From: Archangium sp.
Lineage (GTDB): Bacteria > Myxococcota > Myxococcia > Myxococcales > Myxococcaceae
Reading direction: 5' to 3'
DNA length: 64,000 nucleotides
Assembly: GCA_030695565.1 (NCBI GenBank)
Contig: JAUYRZ010000082.1
Span: forward strand, 1 to 64,000
Of this stretch, positions 24,865 to 33,581 are shown one piece after another (positions within the stretch are counted from its first letter, which is position 1; every line of letters begins with the position of its first letter). The notes under the pieces are model-generated. The model had not been told where the DNA came from. It saw nothing but the letters and a program-made list of their open reading frames with translations, and did not search any database. A program made the translations under genes and the position numbers.

Positions 24865-25482
24865 ATGAAGAAGACCGTCGTGAAGAGTGTGAAGAAGCCC
24901 GCGAAGAAGAAGGCTGCGGCGAAGAAGCGCGCGCCGAAGAAGCCCTCCTCGACGAAGGCGGCTTCGATGGAGCGCGGCGTGCACCCCAAACTCACCTGGC
25001 TCATCGCCCACCTGAAGCCCGGCCGCTACGCCGGTGGCCTGCTGCAGTTCTCGCCCCCCGGCACGCACGCCAACGAGCTGGGGCCGTGGTTGAGGGGGCG
25101 CACCGATGGGCGCACCTCGATCGGCCGCACCGCCTTCGGTGAGCTGCTGGTCTTCCGCGATCTCCGTGAGCACGCCACCTCGTTGGGCATGGAAGACGCC
25201 GAGACCGCCTGCGACGTGGCGGCGATCGACATTCACTTCAAGCGCATGAAGATCCTCGCCACCTCGGCCGAGGAGTTCGTGGCGCTGCTCGACGACGCCG
25301 AGTGGCAGAAGGCGTTCCTGCGCAAGCCGCTCTACCTCGCCGCCAAAGCGCGCGTGGGTGACTGGGAGCAGCACGAGTGTTTCGGCTTCGTGCCCGCGCT
25401 CGCGCTGGGTGGCCGTGAGCAGGCCGCTTCCGTCGAGCGCGTCGACTGGCGCGTGTACCAGGCATTGCTGCTCCAGATGTGA
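24865..25482 (+). CDS. DUF1851/GAD-like domain protein with Lys-rich histone-like tail
   Basis: A 205-aa protein. Residues 1-35 are a Lys/Ala/Pro-rich tail (KKPAKKKAAAKKRAPKK), resembling the H1-like tails of bacterial DNA-binding proteins. The remainder resembles the GAD-like/DUF1851 domain, with an ending of CFGFVPALALGG and a final helix (VDWRVYQALLLQM). DUF1851 proteins include immunity and SUKH-like adaptor proteins, so a defence or toxin-immunity link is possible. No nearby toxin is recognised. The tail could bind nucleic acid or membranes. No membrane segment is seen. Confidence 0.65.
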   Translation: MKKTVVKSVKKPAKKKAAAKKRAPKKPSSTKAASMERGVHPKLTWLIAHLKPGRYAGGLLQFSPPGTHANELGPWLRGRTDGRTSIGRTAFGELLVFRDLREHATSLGMEDAETACDVAAIDIHFKRMKILATSAEEFVALLDDAEWQKAFLRKPLYLAAKARVGDWEQHECFGFVPALALGGREQAASVERVDWRVYQALLLQM

Positions 25483-25611
25483 GGGGCGGTTCGCAGCCGG
25501 ACCCACGTCGAAAATTCTTCGACGCAGTGCGGCGTTCACCGCTCCCGCCCAAAACCGGGGTGGAGACGAAGTCCGTGGACATCGAGGCGGAGCGGGGCGA
25601 ACTTCCCCCGC

Positions 25612-27279
25612 ATGAGCGCTCAAAAGCTGATCCTCGACTACGTCTTCGAGCACGAAGCGAAGATCCCCCAGCACGTCTACCTGACGCAGCCGACCGGCGG
25701 CGGCGCCGCCCGCGACTACACCTGGGCGCAGATCATGAACGAAGCGCGCCGCGTGGCTGCGCACCTCAAGAGCATGGGGCTCTCGCCCGGCGATCGCATC
25801 GGCATGCTCTCGAAGAACTGCGCTCACTTCTTCATCGGTGAGCTCGCCATCTGGCTCGGCGGCTTCACCACCGTCGCCATCTTCCCCACCGAAGGCGAGG
25901 CGACCATCCGCTTCGTGATGGAGCACAGCGAAGCGAAGGTGCTGCTGGTGGGCAAGCTCGACAACTACGCCGCGCAGGCGCCGGGCGTGCCCGCGGGCGT
26001 GAAGCTGATCTCGATGCCCATGGGCCCCAAGGGCGTGGGCGAGAGCTGGGACGACATCGTCGCGAAGACCGCGCCGCTCGAGGGCAAGGTGCAGCGCGCC
26101 CCCACAGACCTGGCGATGATCATCTACACCTCGGGCTCCACAGGTCAGCCCAAGGGCGTGATGCACAGCTTCGAGCGCATCACCCGCGCGGCCGAAGGCA
26201 TGCGCGACCGCATCGAGTTCAAGGCAGGCGATCGGGCGTTGTCCTACCTGCCCCTCGCGCACGTGTTCGAGCGCGCGTACATCGAGTGCGTCTCGATGCT
26301 GGTCGGTGGCGGGCAGATCTTCTTCGCCGAGTCGCTCGACACCTTCCTCGCCGACTTGAAGCGCGCGCGCCCCACCCTGTTCATCTCGGTGCCGCGCTTG
26401 TGGCTCAAGTTCCAGCAAGGCGTGTTCTCCAAGATGCCACCGGCGCGCCTGGAGTTCCTCCTCAAGATCCCCATTCTCGGAAAGCGCGTGGGCAAGAAGG
26501 TGCTCACCGGTCTCGGCCTCGACGCCGTTCGCCTGGCGGGCTCGGGCTCGGCGCCCATCCCCGGTGAATTGATCAGCTGGTACCGCCGCCTCGGCCTGCG
26601 GTTGCTCGAGGGGTACGCGATGACGGAAGACTTCGCGTTCTCACACCTCTCGTCCGACGAGCACAACGAGCCGGGCTACGTGGGCGTGCCGTACAAGGGC
26701 GTCGAGGTGAAGCTCAGCGAAGAAGGCGAAGTGTTGATCAAGTCGCCCGGCTGCATGGTCGGCTACTACAAGCGCCCTGATCTCGACGCGGAGAGCTTCA
26801 CCGAAGACGGCTTCTTCCGCACCGGAGACAAGGGCGAGCGCAAGCCCAGCGGCCTGCTGAAGATCACCGGCCGCGTGAAGGAGCTCTTCAAGACGGCCAA
26901 GGGCAAGTACGTCTCGCCCGCGCCCATCGAGAACAAGCTCAACGAGCAGCCGTTGATCGAGCTGTCGTGCGTCTCCGGCGTCGGTCAGCCGGCGGCCTAC
27001 GCGTTGATCATCCTGGCGGAGAGCATCCGCAAGCAGGGCCTCGACGCCGCCACCAAAGAGCGCGTGGAGAAGGAGCTCGCCGCCTGGTTGGCGGACGTGA
27101 ACAAGGGCCTGTCGGGCTACGAGCAGCTGCAGATGTTCGTGATCGTCAACGAGCCGTGGACCATCGAGAACGGCCTGCTCACGCCGACCATGAAGCTCAA
27201 GCGCGCGAAGATCGAAGCGTCGGTCGCCGACAAGCTCGAGGGTTGGTACGCGAACAAGAAGCCCGTGATCTGGGCGTGA
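25612..27279 (+). CDS. Long-chain acyl-CoA synthetase (AMP-forming)
   Basis: A 555-aa ANL-family enzyme that activates a fatty or other carboxylic acid with ATP and loads it onto CoA. The phosphate-binding loop is YTSGSTGQPKGVMHS at about residue 172, the A5 motif is GYAMTED, A7 is FRTGDKGER, and A8 is KITGRVKELFKTAKGKYVSP. The C-terminal Lys expected for adenylation is in TMKLKRAKIE. Length and order fit the long-chain group (FadD15-like). Preceded by a GC-rich gap without an obvious promoter. Specificity is not predictable. Confidence 0.9.
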   Translation: MSAQKLILDYVFEHEAKIPQHVYLTQPTGGGAARDYTWAQIMNEARRVAAHLKSMGLSPGDRIGMLSKNCAHFFIGELAIWLGGFTTVAIFPTEGEATIRFVMEHSEAKVLLVGKLDNYAAQAPGVPAGVKLISMPMGPKGVGESWDDIVAKTAPLEGKVQRAPTDLAMIIYTSGSTGQPKGVMHSFERITRAAEGMRDRIEFKAGDRALSYLPLAHVFERAYIECVSMLVGGGQIFFAESLDTFLADLKRARPTLFISVPRLWLKFQQGVFSKMPPARLEFLLKIPILGKRVGKKVLTGLGLDAVRLAGSGSAPIPGELISWYRRLGLRLLEGYAMTEDFAFSHLSSDEHNEPGYVGVPYKGVEVKLSEEGEVLIKSPGCMVGYYKRPDLDAESFTEDGFFRTGDKGERKPSGLLKITGRVKELFKTAKGKYVSPAPIENKLNEQPLIELSCVSGVGQPAAYALIILAESIRKQGLDAATKERVEKELAAWLADVNKGLSGYEQLQMFVIVNEPWTIENGLLTPTMKLKRAKIEASVADKLEGWYANKKPVIWA

Positions 27280-27285
27280 GCTGAT

Positions 27286-27582
27286 TCAAGACCCGGCAGG
27301 GAGCGCGCGCTCTTCTTCTCGAAGGCGCCGCTCCAGCCAGAAGGCGCCGAAGGGCACCAACGAAGAGAGGAAGGCCCGGGCGATCTGCCGAGGGCTCCAG
27401 CCCGCTTCGATGGCCGCGCGCGCCAGCGTCAAGACGAACAACACGAAGAGCCCGCCGTGAACCCGGCCCATCACCCGCACGCCTTCGGGCCAACCCGCGC
27501 CGTACTTGAGCGGCATGGCGATGAAGAAGAGCAACAACCACGACACGCCTTCGGTGAGGCTGATGAGGCGAAAAAGCTTCAC
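27286..27582 (-). CDS. DUF3817 membrane protein
   Basis: A 98-aa integral membrane protein with the DUF3817 pattern: LISLTEGVSWLLLFFIAMPLKYGAGWPEG, then GRVHGGLFVLFVLTLAR, and a third helix ending LVPFGAFWLERRLREEE. It has three transmembrane helices, with the C-terminus basic and cytoplasmic. Relatives are small membrane proteins of unknown role. It converges with the acyl-CoA synthetase gene. Confidence 0.8.
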   Translation of the reverse strand: MKLFRLISLTEGVSWLLLFFIAMPLKYGAGWPEGVRVMGRVHGGLFVLFVLTLARAAIEAGWSPRQIARAFLSSLVPFGAFWLERRLREEERALPAGS

Positions 27583-27918
27583 GGCACTCCCCTGACGAGA
27601 TCACGACCCAACGACCAGAAGGGCCCCGGGCACCGCGAAGGCGTTTGTCGCGCGGTGACCACGCCTGCCGCCCGTTCAGGCTGGTGCCCCGGCAGACCAC
27701 CGCCAGGGCCAGAACGACCCATCGCACCCGGACGGGTACCTGCTCCTTCTTCATTCGTCACGCCGCTTCGTGTATCCGACCGGAAGCAGACGAGGTGTGA
27801 AGACACGCGAAGAACGGCTGCGCACCTGAGCGCACCTCGACGAACCGAATGTGCTGCCTGCAGGCGGGACGAAATCCACGCCCGACATGGTTGCGTATCC
27901 CTTTCAGGAGTGCCCGAA
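27583..27918. other. 336-bp gap with no supported gene
   Basis: Both flanking track ORFs (27197..27754 and 27579..28073, minus) are shadows. I see no tRNA, hairpin or repeat. The gap should hold the promoter for the anti-sigma/sigma pair; CAGGAG at 27905-27910 is the ribosome binding site of the first gene. No confident -35/-10 pair was found. Confidence 0.5.
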
Positions 27919-28533
27919 GTGACCGAACCGCACGATGAGCTGCTGTTGCTGATGACCGCCTCCGGTACCCGGGAGGAGGCTGCAGCCGCGCTCGAGCACG
28001 CTCGCACCTGTGCACAGTGCCGGGCCGGCGCACCGCAGCTGGGCGTGGCCATCGACGCGCTCGAAGGAGCCACCGTGGGTCGCGTCGCCGAAGAGCCGCA
28101 GAGCGGAGGCGTGGAGCGGCTGCTCGCCCGTGCGCGCAGCGGCCGGCTCTCCTATTTCGCCAGCCGGGTGGCGGCGTTGTTCGACATCTCCACCGAAGAA
28201 GCGTCGACCTTGTTGGCGCGCGCCGAACGCAACGAGGGCTGGGAAGAAGGTCCGGCGCCGGGCGTGAGCATCATGCCGGTCAACGCGGGCCCCAAAGTGC
28301 CTGAGGCGATGACCGCGCTGGTGAAGTTGACGGGGGGCGCACGCTTCCCGATGCACCCTCACTTCGGGCCTGAGCGGGTGATGGTGCTCGAGGGTGGCTA
28401 CCATGATTCCGCCGGCCATGAAGTGTGGCGCGGTGAGGTTCAAGACATGGAAATGGGTACTGAACACGACTTCGTGGCCTTCGATGGAATCGGTTGCGTG
28501 TGTGCGTCGGTCAATGCACTCATACCGGGCTGA
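27919..28533 (+). CDS. ChrR-like cupin anti-sigma factor
   Basis: A 204-aa protein from GTG 27919, behind CAGGAG. The N-terminal zinc anti-sigma region contains EHARTCAQCRAG (HxxxCxxC-type site), near an SGTREEAAAALE helix. The C-terminal half is a cupin (FPMHPHFGPERVMVLEGGYHDSAGHEVWRGEVQDM), the same two-domain layout as ChrR, which holds an ECF sigma factor and releases it under singlet-oxygen or metal stress. It overlaps the sigma gene by 20 nt. The order anti-sigma first, sigma second is the reverse of the usual one. Confidence 0.8.
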   Translation: MTEPHDELLLLMTASGTREEAAAALEHARTCAQCRAGAPQLGVAIDALEGATVGRVAEEPQSGGVERLLARARSGRLSYFASRVAALFDISTEEASTLLARAERNEGWEEGPAPGVSIMPVNAGPKVPEAMTALVKLTGGARFPMHPHFGPERVMVLEGGYHDSAGHEVWRGEVQDMEMGTEHDFVAFDGIGCVCASVNALIPG

Positions 28534-29116
28534 ACCCATCCCGGTTCGCCCTGAACCGTCTCTGGAGCCTGGCCTGCGCGAACTGGATGATCAGACTCTG
28601 CTCGACCGCATCGTCCGCGGTGATGAGCGTGCGCTCGCGGAGCTCTACGAGCGCTTCGCCCCCCGGGCCTTCGGGGTCGCGCGCCGCGTGCTGCGCAACG
28701 ACGCCGAAGCCGAAGAGCTGGTGCAGGACACCTTCGTCGAAGTGTGGCGCAGCGCCACCCGCTACGACCCGCGTCGCGCTGCGCCCGAGCGGTGGATCCT
28801 CACCATGATTCGAACGCGGGCGATCGATCGCCTGCGGCAGAACGGGGCCCGCAGCCGGCTGCGCGAGAACCTGCTGGTGCAGCCACGCTCTGAAGGCACG
28901 CAGTCACCCGATGCGCAGGTTTCGGCGAGCCGTGAAGCGAAGCGGCTGCGAGCTGCGCTGGCGACCTTGCCCGCCGATCAGCGCACAGTGCTTGAGCAGG
29001 CCTACGACGGAGGCCTGTCTCAAAGCGAAATTGCAGAACTCACCGGTACGCCGCTCGGTACGGTCAAGACCCGCATGCGGATTGCAATGATGAAGCTTGC
29101 CGATCTGTTGAGCTGA
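28514..29116 (+). CDS. ECF RNA polymerase sigma factor
   Basis: A 200-aa sigma-70-family ECF sigma factor. Start ATG 28514 is chosen within the overlap. Region 2 is clear: DRIVRGDERALAELYERFA and VLRNDAEAEELVQDTFVEVW, with the conserved AxELVQDTF motif. Region 4 contains LPADQRTVLEQAYDGGLSQSE and TGTPLGTVKTRMRIAMMKL, the -35 recognition helix-turn-helix. Its activity is presumably controlled by the cupin anti-sigma encoded immediately before it. Its regulon is not visible here. Confidence 0.88.
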   Translation: MHSYRAEPIPVRPEPSLEPGLRELDDQTLLDRIVRGDERALAELYERFAPRAFGVARRVLRNDAEAEELVQDTFVEVWRSATRYDPRRAAPERWILTMIRTRAIDRLRQNGARSRLRENLLVQPRSEGTQSPDAQVSASREAKRLRAALATLPADQRTVLEQAYDGGLSQSEIAELTGTPLGTVKTRMRIAMMKLADLLS

Positions 29117-29168
29117 TTGCGCTTGGGCTCGTTGACGTGGCCCCCCCTCCCGGGTGTAACGGGCGCGC

Positions 29169-30773
29169 GTGTCGGCTTCCCCCAACCTCGCAGCACAGCT
29201 CCTGCGCGAACACGTCGCACGTGACGCGCCCGCGCGGGAAGCCTCGGTCGCGCGCTTCATGGCCAGCGTGGCGGGCCTCAGCGCGGTGCTCGCGTTGTTG
29301 CTGTTGCCCATCATCGGCGCGGCCCTGGCGATACCCCTGGCGGTGTTGCTGCTGGTGCTCACCGGCTACTACTTCGGGCTCATTCGCCTGATTGGGCGAG
29401 GCTGGTTTCACCCCGCGGTCTCGTGGGTGAACGTGGCCATCGAAGTCTCCGCGCCTTCGGTCATCTTCCTCATCGACCTGGGCCAGGGCGGCGTGGAGTA
29501 CGCGCTCACCGCTCCGCCCATCATCATCTGGGGCACGCTCATCGCGCTGTCGGGCCTGCGTGGAAACCGGTGGCTCACCGTGGGCGCCGGGGCCCTGGCT
29601 GCGCTCGAGTACGCGCTGCTCTACGCGCTGGTGGCGATGCCGAAGCTCGACACGGTGATGCTGGTGACCCTGCGCCCGCCGCTGATGGCCGTGCGCGTGC
29701 TGCTGCTCTTCTCGAGCGCGGTGCTCACCGCCATCTTCGTCGACCACCTCAACCGCCGCGCGGAAGAGGCGCTCTCGGCGGTGCGCGCGCGGGACGTGTT
29801 CGGCAAGTACCTGCTGCACGAGCGGCTGGGCATGGGCGGCATGGCCGAGGTCTTCCGCGCCACCTACAACCCCGAGGGCGGGTTTCAGAAGGTGGTCGCG
29901 TTGAAGCGGGTGTTGCCGCAGTACGCGGAAGACGAAGGCTTCATCGGCATGTTCCGCGAAGAGGCCGCGTTGTGCAGCCAGTTCAGCCACCCCGGCGTGG
30001 TGCAGGTGTTCGACTTCGGCCGCTTCGGTGACAGCTACTTCCTGGCGATGGAGTACCTCGACGGCCCGCCGCTGGGCCGGGTGCTCCGCGCGCACAAGGG
30101 TGTCGGCCTGCCCATCCCCGCGGTGCTGCACCTGGCGATCTCGTTGTGCGAGGCGCTGCAGTACGTGCACGAGCGGCGCGGGCCTGACGGCAAAGACCTC
30201 GCGCTGGTGCACCGCGATCTGAACCCGCCCAACGTGCTGCTCTCGCGGCTGGGTGAAGTGAAGCTCACCGACTTCGGCATCGCGCGCTCGACCAGCCACA
30301 TTCAGCACACCGAGGTGGGCCTGGTGAAGGGCAAGCCCGGCTATCTGGCTCCGGAGCAGGCCATCGGTGAGAGCTTCGATGCGCGCGTCGACCTGTTCGC
30401 GCTCGGCGTGACGTTGTGGGAGTGCCTCGCAGGTGAGCCGCTGTTCTCTTCGCCCGATGCGGCGATGACCCTCACCAACGTGTTCGAGAAGCAGGTGCCT
30501 TCGTTGCGCCGCACGCGCCCGGAAGTGCCGCCTGCGCTCGAGGCGTTCGTGATGCAGTTGTTGGAGCGCGAGGTGAGCCGGCGCACGCCTTCGGCCCGGG
30601 TGGCCCTGCAGTCACTGCGCGCGATGGACAGCGGTGCGGTGGGCAGTGGCGCGCGGGCGTTGGCGGCGGCCATCGAGACCACCATTCGAACGACGGTGCC
30701 CAGCTCGGCGAACTTGAAGCCGGCGGTGCAGGCGACGCCGGCGGAAGCAGTCACGCTGCCGGGGCGCGGGTAA
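29169..30773 (+). CDS. Membrane-anchored Ser/Thr protein kinase
   Basis: A 534-aa protein. An N-terminal membrane domain of about 200 residues carries five or six hydrophobic segments (for example VLALLLLPIIGAALAIPLAVLL and TAPPIIIWGTLIALSG), forming a possible sensor. A Hanks-type kinase domain follows at about residues 215-475: P-loop GMGGMAEVFRA, catalytic Lys in VVALKRV, HRDLNPPN, DFGIARS and GKPGYLAPE. These are complete, so it should be active. The C-terminal tail is short and Ala-rich. The coupling of an N-terminal membrane sensor to a kinase suits the myxobacterial lineage. No substrate is visible. Confidence 0.9.
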   Translation: MSASPNLAAQLLREHVARDAPAREASVARFMASVAGLSAVLALLLLPIIGAALAIPLAVLLLVLTGYYFGLIRLIGRGWFHPAVSWVNVAIEVSAPSVIFLIDLGQGGVEYALTAPPIIIWGTLIALSGLRGNRWLTVGAGALAALEYALLYALVAMPKLDTVMLVTLRPPLMAVRVLLLFSSAVLTAIFVDHLNRRAEEALSAVRARDVFGKYLLHERLGMGGMAEVFRATYNPEGGFQKVVALKRVLPQYAEDEGFIGMFREEAALCSQFSHPGVVQVFDFGRFGDSYFLAMEYLDGPPLGRVLRAHKGVGLPIPAVLHLAISLCEALQYVHERRGPDGKDLALVHRDLNPPNVLLSRLGEVKLTDFGIARSTSHIQHTEVGLVKGKPGYLAPEQAIGESFDARVDLFALGVTLWECLAGEPLFSSPDAAMTLTNVFEKQVPSLRRTRPEVPPALEAFVMQLLEREVSRRTPSARVALQSLRAMDSGAVGSGARALAAAIETTIRTTVPSSANLKPAVQATPAEAVTLPGRG

Positions 30774-30781
30774 CCACACCT

Positions 30782-31873
30782 TCAGATGCGCTGCCACGTC
30801 CAGAACAGGGCGACGCCCAGAATCACGGCTGAACCGAGCGGCATCAGCAGGGCCCGATACACCGGCCGCGCGCGCAGCAACCACGCGACGGGCACGAAGG
30901 CCGCGACGATCGCCAGCTGACCTGCCTCCACCCCGAGGTTGAAGCCGAACACCGAGAGCCACATCGACGGCCCTGCTGCGCCGAGATCGCGGATCGCCGA
31001 GACGAACCCGAAGCCGTGCATCAGGCCCAGCGAGAAGGCGAGCGACCAGCGCGTCTCGGGCACGAAGGGAACCAGGTTGTTGAAGGCGGCCAGCGCCACC
31101 GAGACCGCGATGGCCACCTCGACCCACTTGCCGTTCGGGTTGATCACCCCGAAGGCCGCCAGACCCAGCGTGATGGAGTGCGCCACCGTGAAGGCCGTCA
31201 CCACCTTGGCGACGTCGAGCAGGGTCGGCTTGAAGGCAGGGCGCGGCACCCAGTCGGCTCCCGCCCGGCGCAGCACGGAGGGCAGCAGCAACGCGAAGAG
31301 GAAGCAGAGGTGATCCCAACCGATCGCGATGTGGTGCACGCCTTCGAGGAACGCGAGGCCGGTCTGCTCACCGGCTCCGATGGAGGTGAAGGCGGCGGTC
31401 TGGGTGCGCCGATTGTTGGTGAAGGCCGACCAGTTGCCTCCCGCGGTGCCGCTCACCGAGAGCAGGCCGCGGTGCTGCGCGTCGACGTCGAAGAGCAGCT
31501 CGTACTTCAGCTCGAGCTCGGTGATGGCGGCGGGGCAACGCGCGGTCACCGGCGTCGCGAGGTACGTGCCGTCGGAGTGCGTGATGACGCTCAGTGAGCC
31601 GAGGGTCAGCGGACAGGGTTGGGCGCCTTGCGTGATGGCGAGGGCGTTGGTGAGCGTCTCCCGCAGCGGGGATTCTTTGGCCTTCACCTCGCCCCAGGAG
31701 AGCTTGCCGTCTCCGTTGCCGTCGAGCCCGATGAGCAGGTCGAGGTCTTTGAGCGCGACGTCGAGGCGGCCGGAGAGGGCGGTGTTGCTGGCCGTGAGGG
31801 TCCAGTAGGCGTCGCTGCCTTTGTGCGCGAGGGCCGGGGTTGCGAGGAGGATGACCAGGAGGAGATGTTTCAC
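30782..31873 (-). CDS. HupE/UreJ-family membrane protein with EF-hand-like loop
   Basis: The product has 363 aa. It has a signal peptide (LLLVILLATPALA, leaving HKGSD at the N-terminus) and a periplasmic first half containing DGNGDGKLSWGE, an EF-hand-like calcium loop at about residues 51-62. The second half has several transmembrane segments beginning with the HupE/UreJ landmark EGVHHIAIGWDHLCFLFALLLPS, whose His/Asp residues are candidate metal ligands. HupE/UreJ-type proteins are associated with nickel or other metal handling. The start overlaps the stop of the TPR gene by 4 nt. Confidence 0.85.
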   Translation of the reverse strand: MKHLLLVILLATPALAHKGSDAYWTLTASNTALSGRLDVALKDLDLLIGLDGNGDGKLSWGEVKAKESPLRETLTNALAITQGAQPCPLTLGSLSVITHSDGTYLATPVTARCPAAITELELKYELLFDVDAQHRGLLSVSGTAGGNWSAFTNNRRTQTAAFTSIGAGEQTGLAFLEGVHHIAIGWDHLCFLFALLLPSVLRRAGADWVPRPAFKPTLLDVAKVVTAFTVAHSITLGLAAFGVINPNGKWVEVAIAVSVALAAFNNLVPFVPETRWSLAFSLGLMHGFGFVSAIRDLGAAGPSMWLSVFGFNLGVEAGQLAIVAAFVPVAWLLRARPVYRALLMPLGSAVILGVALFWTWQRI

Positions 31874-33036
31874 GGCCTCTCACCCCGACCCTCTCCCCCT
31901 CGGGGAGAGGGAGACAGTTGGTTCAGTTTCGGTTGGGTGAAGTTGGTTTGCGCCAGCCACTTCACGACGGGCTGTGCGGCTTGCGGAGATTTTGCGGCGG
32001 CGGCCGCTTCCAGGAGCACTCTCGCGTCAGCAGGTTCCTTCTGAACCGCCCAGTTCTTCACCGCGAGCTCCAGCGCCTTGTTCACGTCGCCTTCGAGCGC
32101 GAGCGCGTAGCGGGACTCTTCACGTTGATGCAGCGTCTCACCGCGTTGCCGGTTGGCGGCCACGCGTTCATCGAGCTCAGCGCGCTTCGTCTCGTAGTCA
32201 GGCGACTTCGCCGCGGAGAGCGCGAGCACCTGCATCAACAACTCACCGTCGTTCACCGCGCGCCCCTCGAACAACTTCGCCGCGCGCGCCGGTTGCCCGC
32301 CATCGAGCAGCACCTGGGCGAGCAGCAGCCGCGAATAGGTGTCGTTGGGATCGACCGTCAACGCCTGGGTGAGCGTCGCTTCAGCGCGCGTGTCATCACC
32401 GCTCCAGTGGGCCAGCTCACCCCGCACCGAGAGCACCCAGCCGCGTTCTTCCGCGGCGGGCGTGAGCGACTCGAGCAGGGTCATCGCTTCTTTCGCGCGG
32501 CCGGTCACGCCCATCACCTGCGCGCGGCACACGGCGACCACCACCGGGTTGCTGATGCCTTCCAATTTCTCGCATGACGCCTGCGCTTCGGGGTACCGCG
32601 CCAGCACCGAGAGCACCGTCGCGCGCGTCAACCACGCCTGCGCGTCGGACGGATCCGCCGCGACCTGCGCTTCGAGATCGACCAACGCCCCTTCGAAGTC
32701 GTGAAAGCTCTGCTTGAGCGTCGCGCGCAGAATGCGGATCTGCGGAGGCGGTGAAGCATCGGCCCACCACGGGGCCAACGTGGCTTGCGCGCGGCCGAGC
32801 AGGCGCGGATCTCCACCTTCCTTGCGCGCTTCATCGATGAGCTGCCGCGCACGCACCGCCGCTTCATCGACGGTCAACGGCGTGGTGGGCCGGGGCGTGC
32901 TCTTCGGCACCTGCTCCAGCACCTGATCATCCGACTTCGGAACGAACGGGCCCGATTGATCAGCACCGGGCGCGAAGATGAACGCCGCGGTGAGCGCCAC
33001 ACCACCCAACAAGACGAAGAGCGTGGCCCGGTTCAC
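31870..33036 (-). CDS. TPR-containing CcmI/NrfG-like protein
   Basis: A 388-aa protein with an N-terminal hydrophobic anchor (LFVLLGGVALTAAFIFAPGA) and TPR-like repeats from about residue 90 to 260 (FEGALVDLEAQVAADPSDAQAW, ARYPEAQASCEKLE). This resembles the TPR part of CcmI-type cytochrome c assembly proteins. The last ~18 residues ([18 protein letters not shown]) are encoded by palindromic repeat copy 6. The gene overlaps its neighbours by ATGA on both sides, so it forms an operon with the lipoprotein before it and HupE after it. Confidence 0.75.
   Translation of the reverse strand: MNRATLFVLLGGVALTAAFIFAPGADQSGPFVPKSDDQVLEQVPKSTPRPTTPLTVDEAAVRARQLIDEARKEGGDPRLLGRAQATLAPWWADASPPPQIRILRATLKQSFHDFEGALVDLEAQVAADPSDAQAWLTRATVLSVLARYPEAQASCEKLEGISNPVVVAVCRAQVMGVTGRAKEAMTLLESLTPAAEERGWVLSVRGELAHWSGDDTRAEATLTQALTVDPNDTYSRLLLAQVLLDGGQPARAAKLFEGRAVNDGELLMQVLALSAAKSPDYETKRAELDERVAANRQRGETLHQREESRYALALEGDVNKALELAVKNWAVQKEPADARVLLEAAAAAKSPQAAQPVVKWLAQTNFTQPKLNQLSPSPRGGEGRGERP
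31876..31915. repeat. GC-rich palindromic repeat, copy 6 (inside a gene 3' end)
   Basis: CCCTCTCCCCCTCGGGGAGAGGG lies within the 3' end of the TPR gene on the minus strand, adding [18 protein letters not shown] to the product. It appears to have extended the reading frame across the junction with the HupE gene. Confidence 0.85.
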
Positions 33037-33581
33037 AGGGCGTCAAAGGCGCTCAGCACCTTCGCCAACTGCTCCGGGGGCGCATCAGAGCGAGCCACGA
33101 CCGTGAGTACGGACTTCTTGCTGACCCTGGATTGGTACCCGAGCACCTTCGCGGCGACCAACGCGGACAGGGCCTGACCCCGGAGGGCCTGCTCGGGCGA
33201 AGGGTACTCACACACCGTGACGATCATCATCCCGTCAGCCGTGTCGGCCGTGGCGCAGAAGATCGCCAGCAGCTTCTTGCCGAAGCCCTGCTTGGGCGGC
33301 GTGAAGCCAACACCTTCATTCGTCAGCGAAGCGATCAAGGCCTCGAGCGTCGCCGTGCCACCCGTGCGAGCGGCGGCTTCGGCCCTGAGCTGATCCTCGA
33401 GCGAGCCGCCCCCACTGGGAAGCCGGGCCAAATCTTCTTGACGCTGCTCTTCAGCCTTCGCCTTTGGATCCGCACACTTACAGCCAGCCAGGGTCACCAA
33501 AGAAAGAAGGGTGAAAACCAGCAAAAGGGCCTCGTTCGCAGAGGCGGCGTCGTCTCTTCGTCTCAAAGGGAGGTTCATCAT
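33033..33581 (-). CDS. Lipoprotein of the TPR-HupE operon
   Basis: About 182 aa. The lipoprotein signal is clear: LLLVFTLLSLVTLAGC with lipobox Cys, followed by a charged stretch (EEQRQEDLARL). There is no recognised domain in the mature part; an internal CEYPSPEQALRG motif is seen. The track start (33605) and the ATGs at 33581/33578 overlap the start of the divergent DUF4331 gene; a TTG at 33524 with GAGG just upstream would avoid this. Coordinates follow the first ATG in the track. It overlaps the TPR gene (ATGA). Confidence 0.65.
   Translation of the reverse strand: MMNLPLRRRDDAASANEALLLVFTLLSLVTLAGCKCADPKAKAEEQRQEDLARLPSGGGSLEDQLRAEAAARTGGTATLEALIASLTNEGVGFTPPKQGFGKKLLAIFCATADTADGMMIVTVCEYPSPEQALRGQALSALVAAKVLGYQSRVSKKSVLTVVARSDAPPEQLAKVLSAFDAL

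Noticed and set aside
24841-26418. 525-aa minus-strand ORF
   Set aside because: Runs through the DUF1851 and acyl-CoA ligase genes on the other strand.
29064-30308. 414-aa minus-strand ORF
   Set aside because: Antisense of the Ser/Thr kinase gene.
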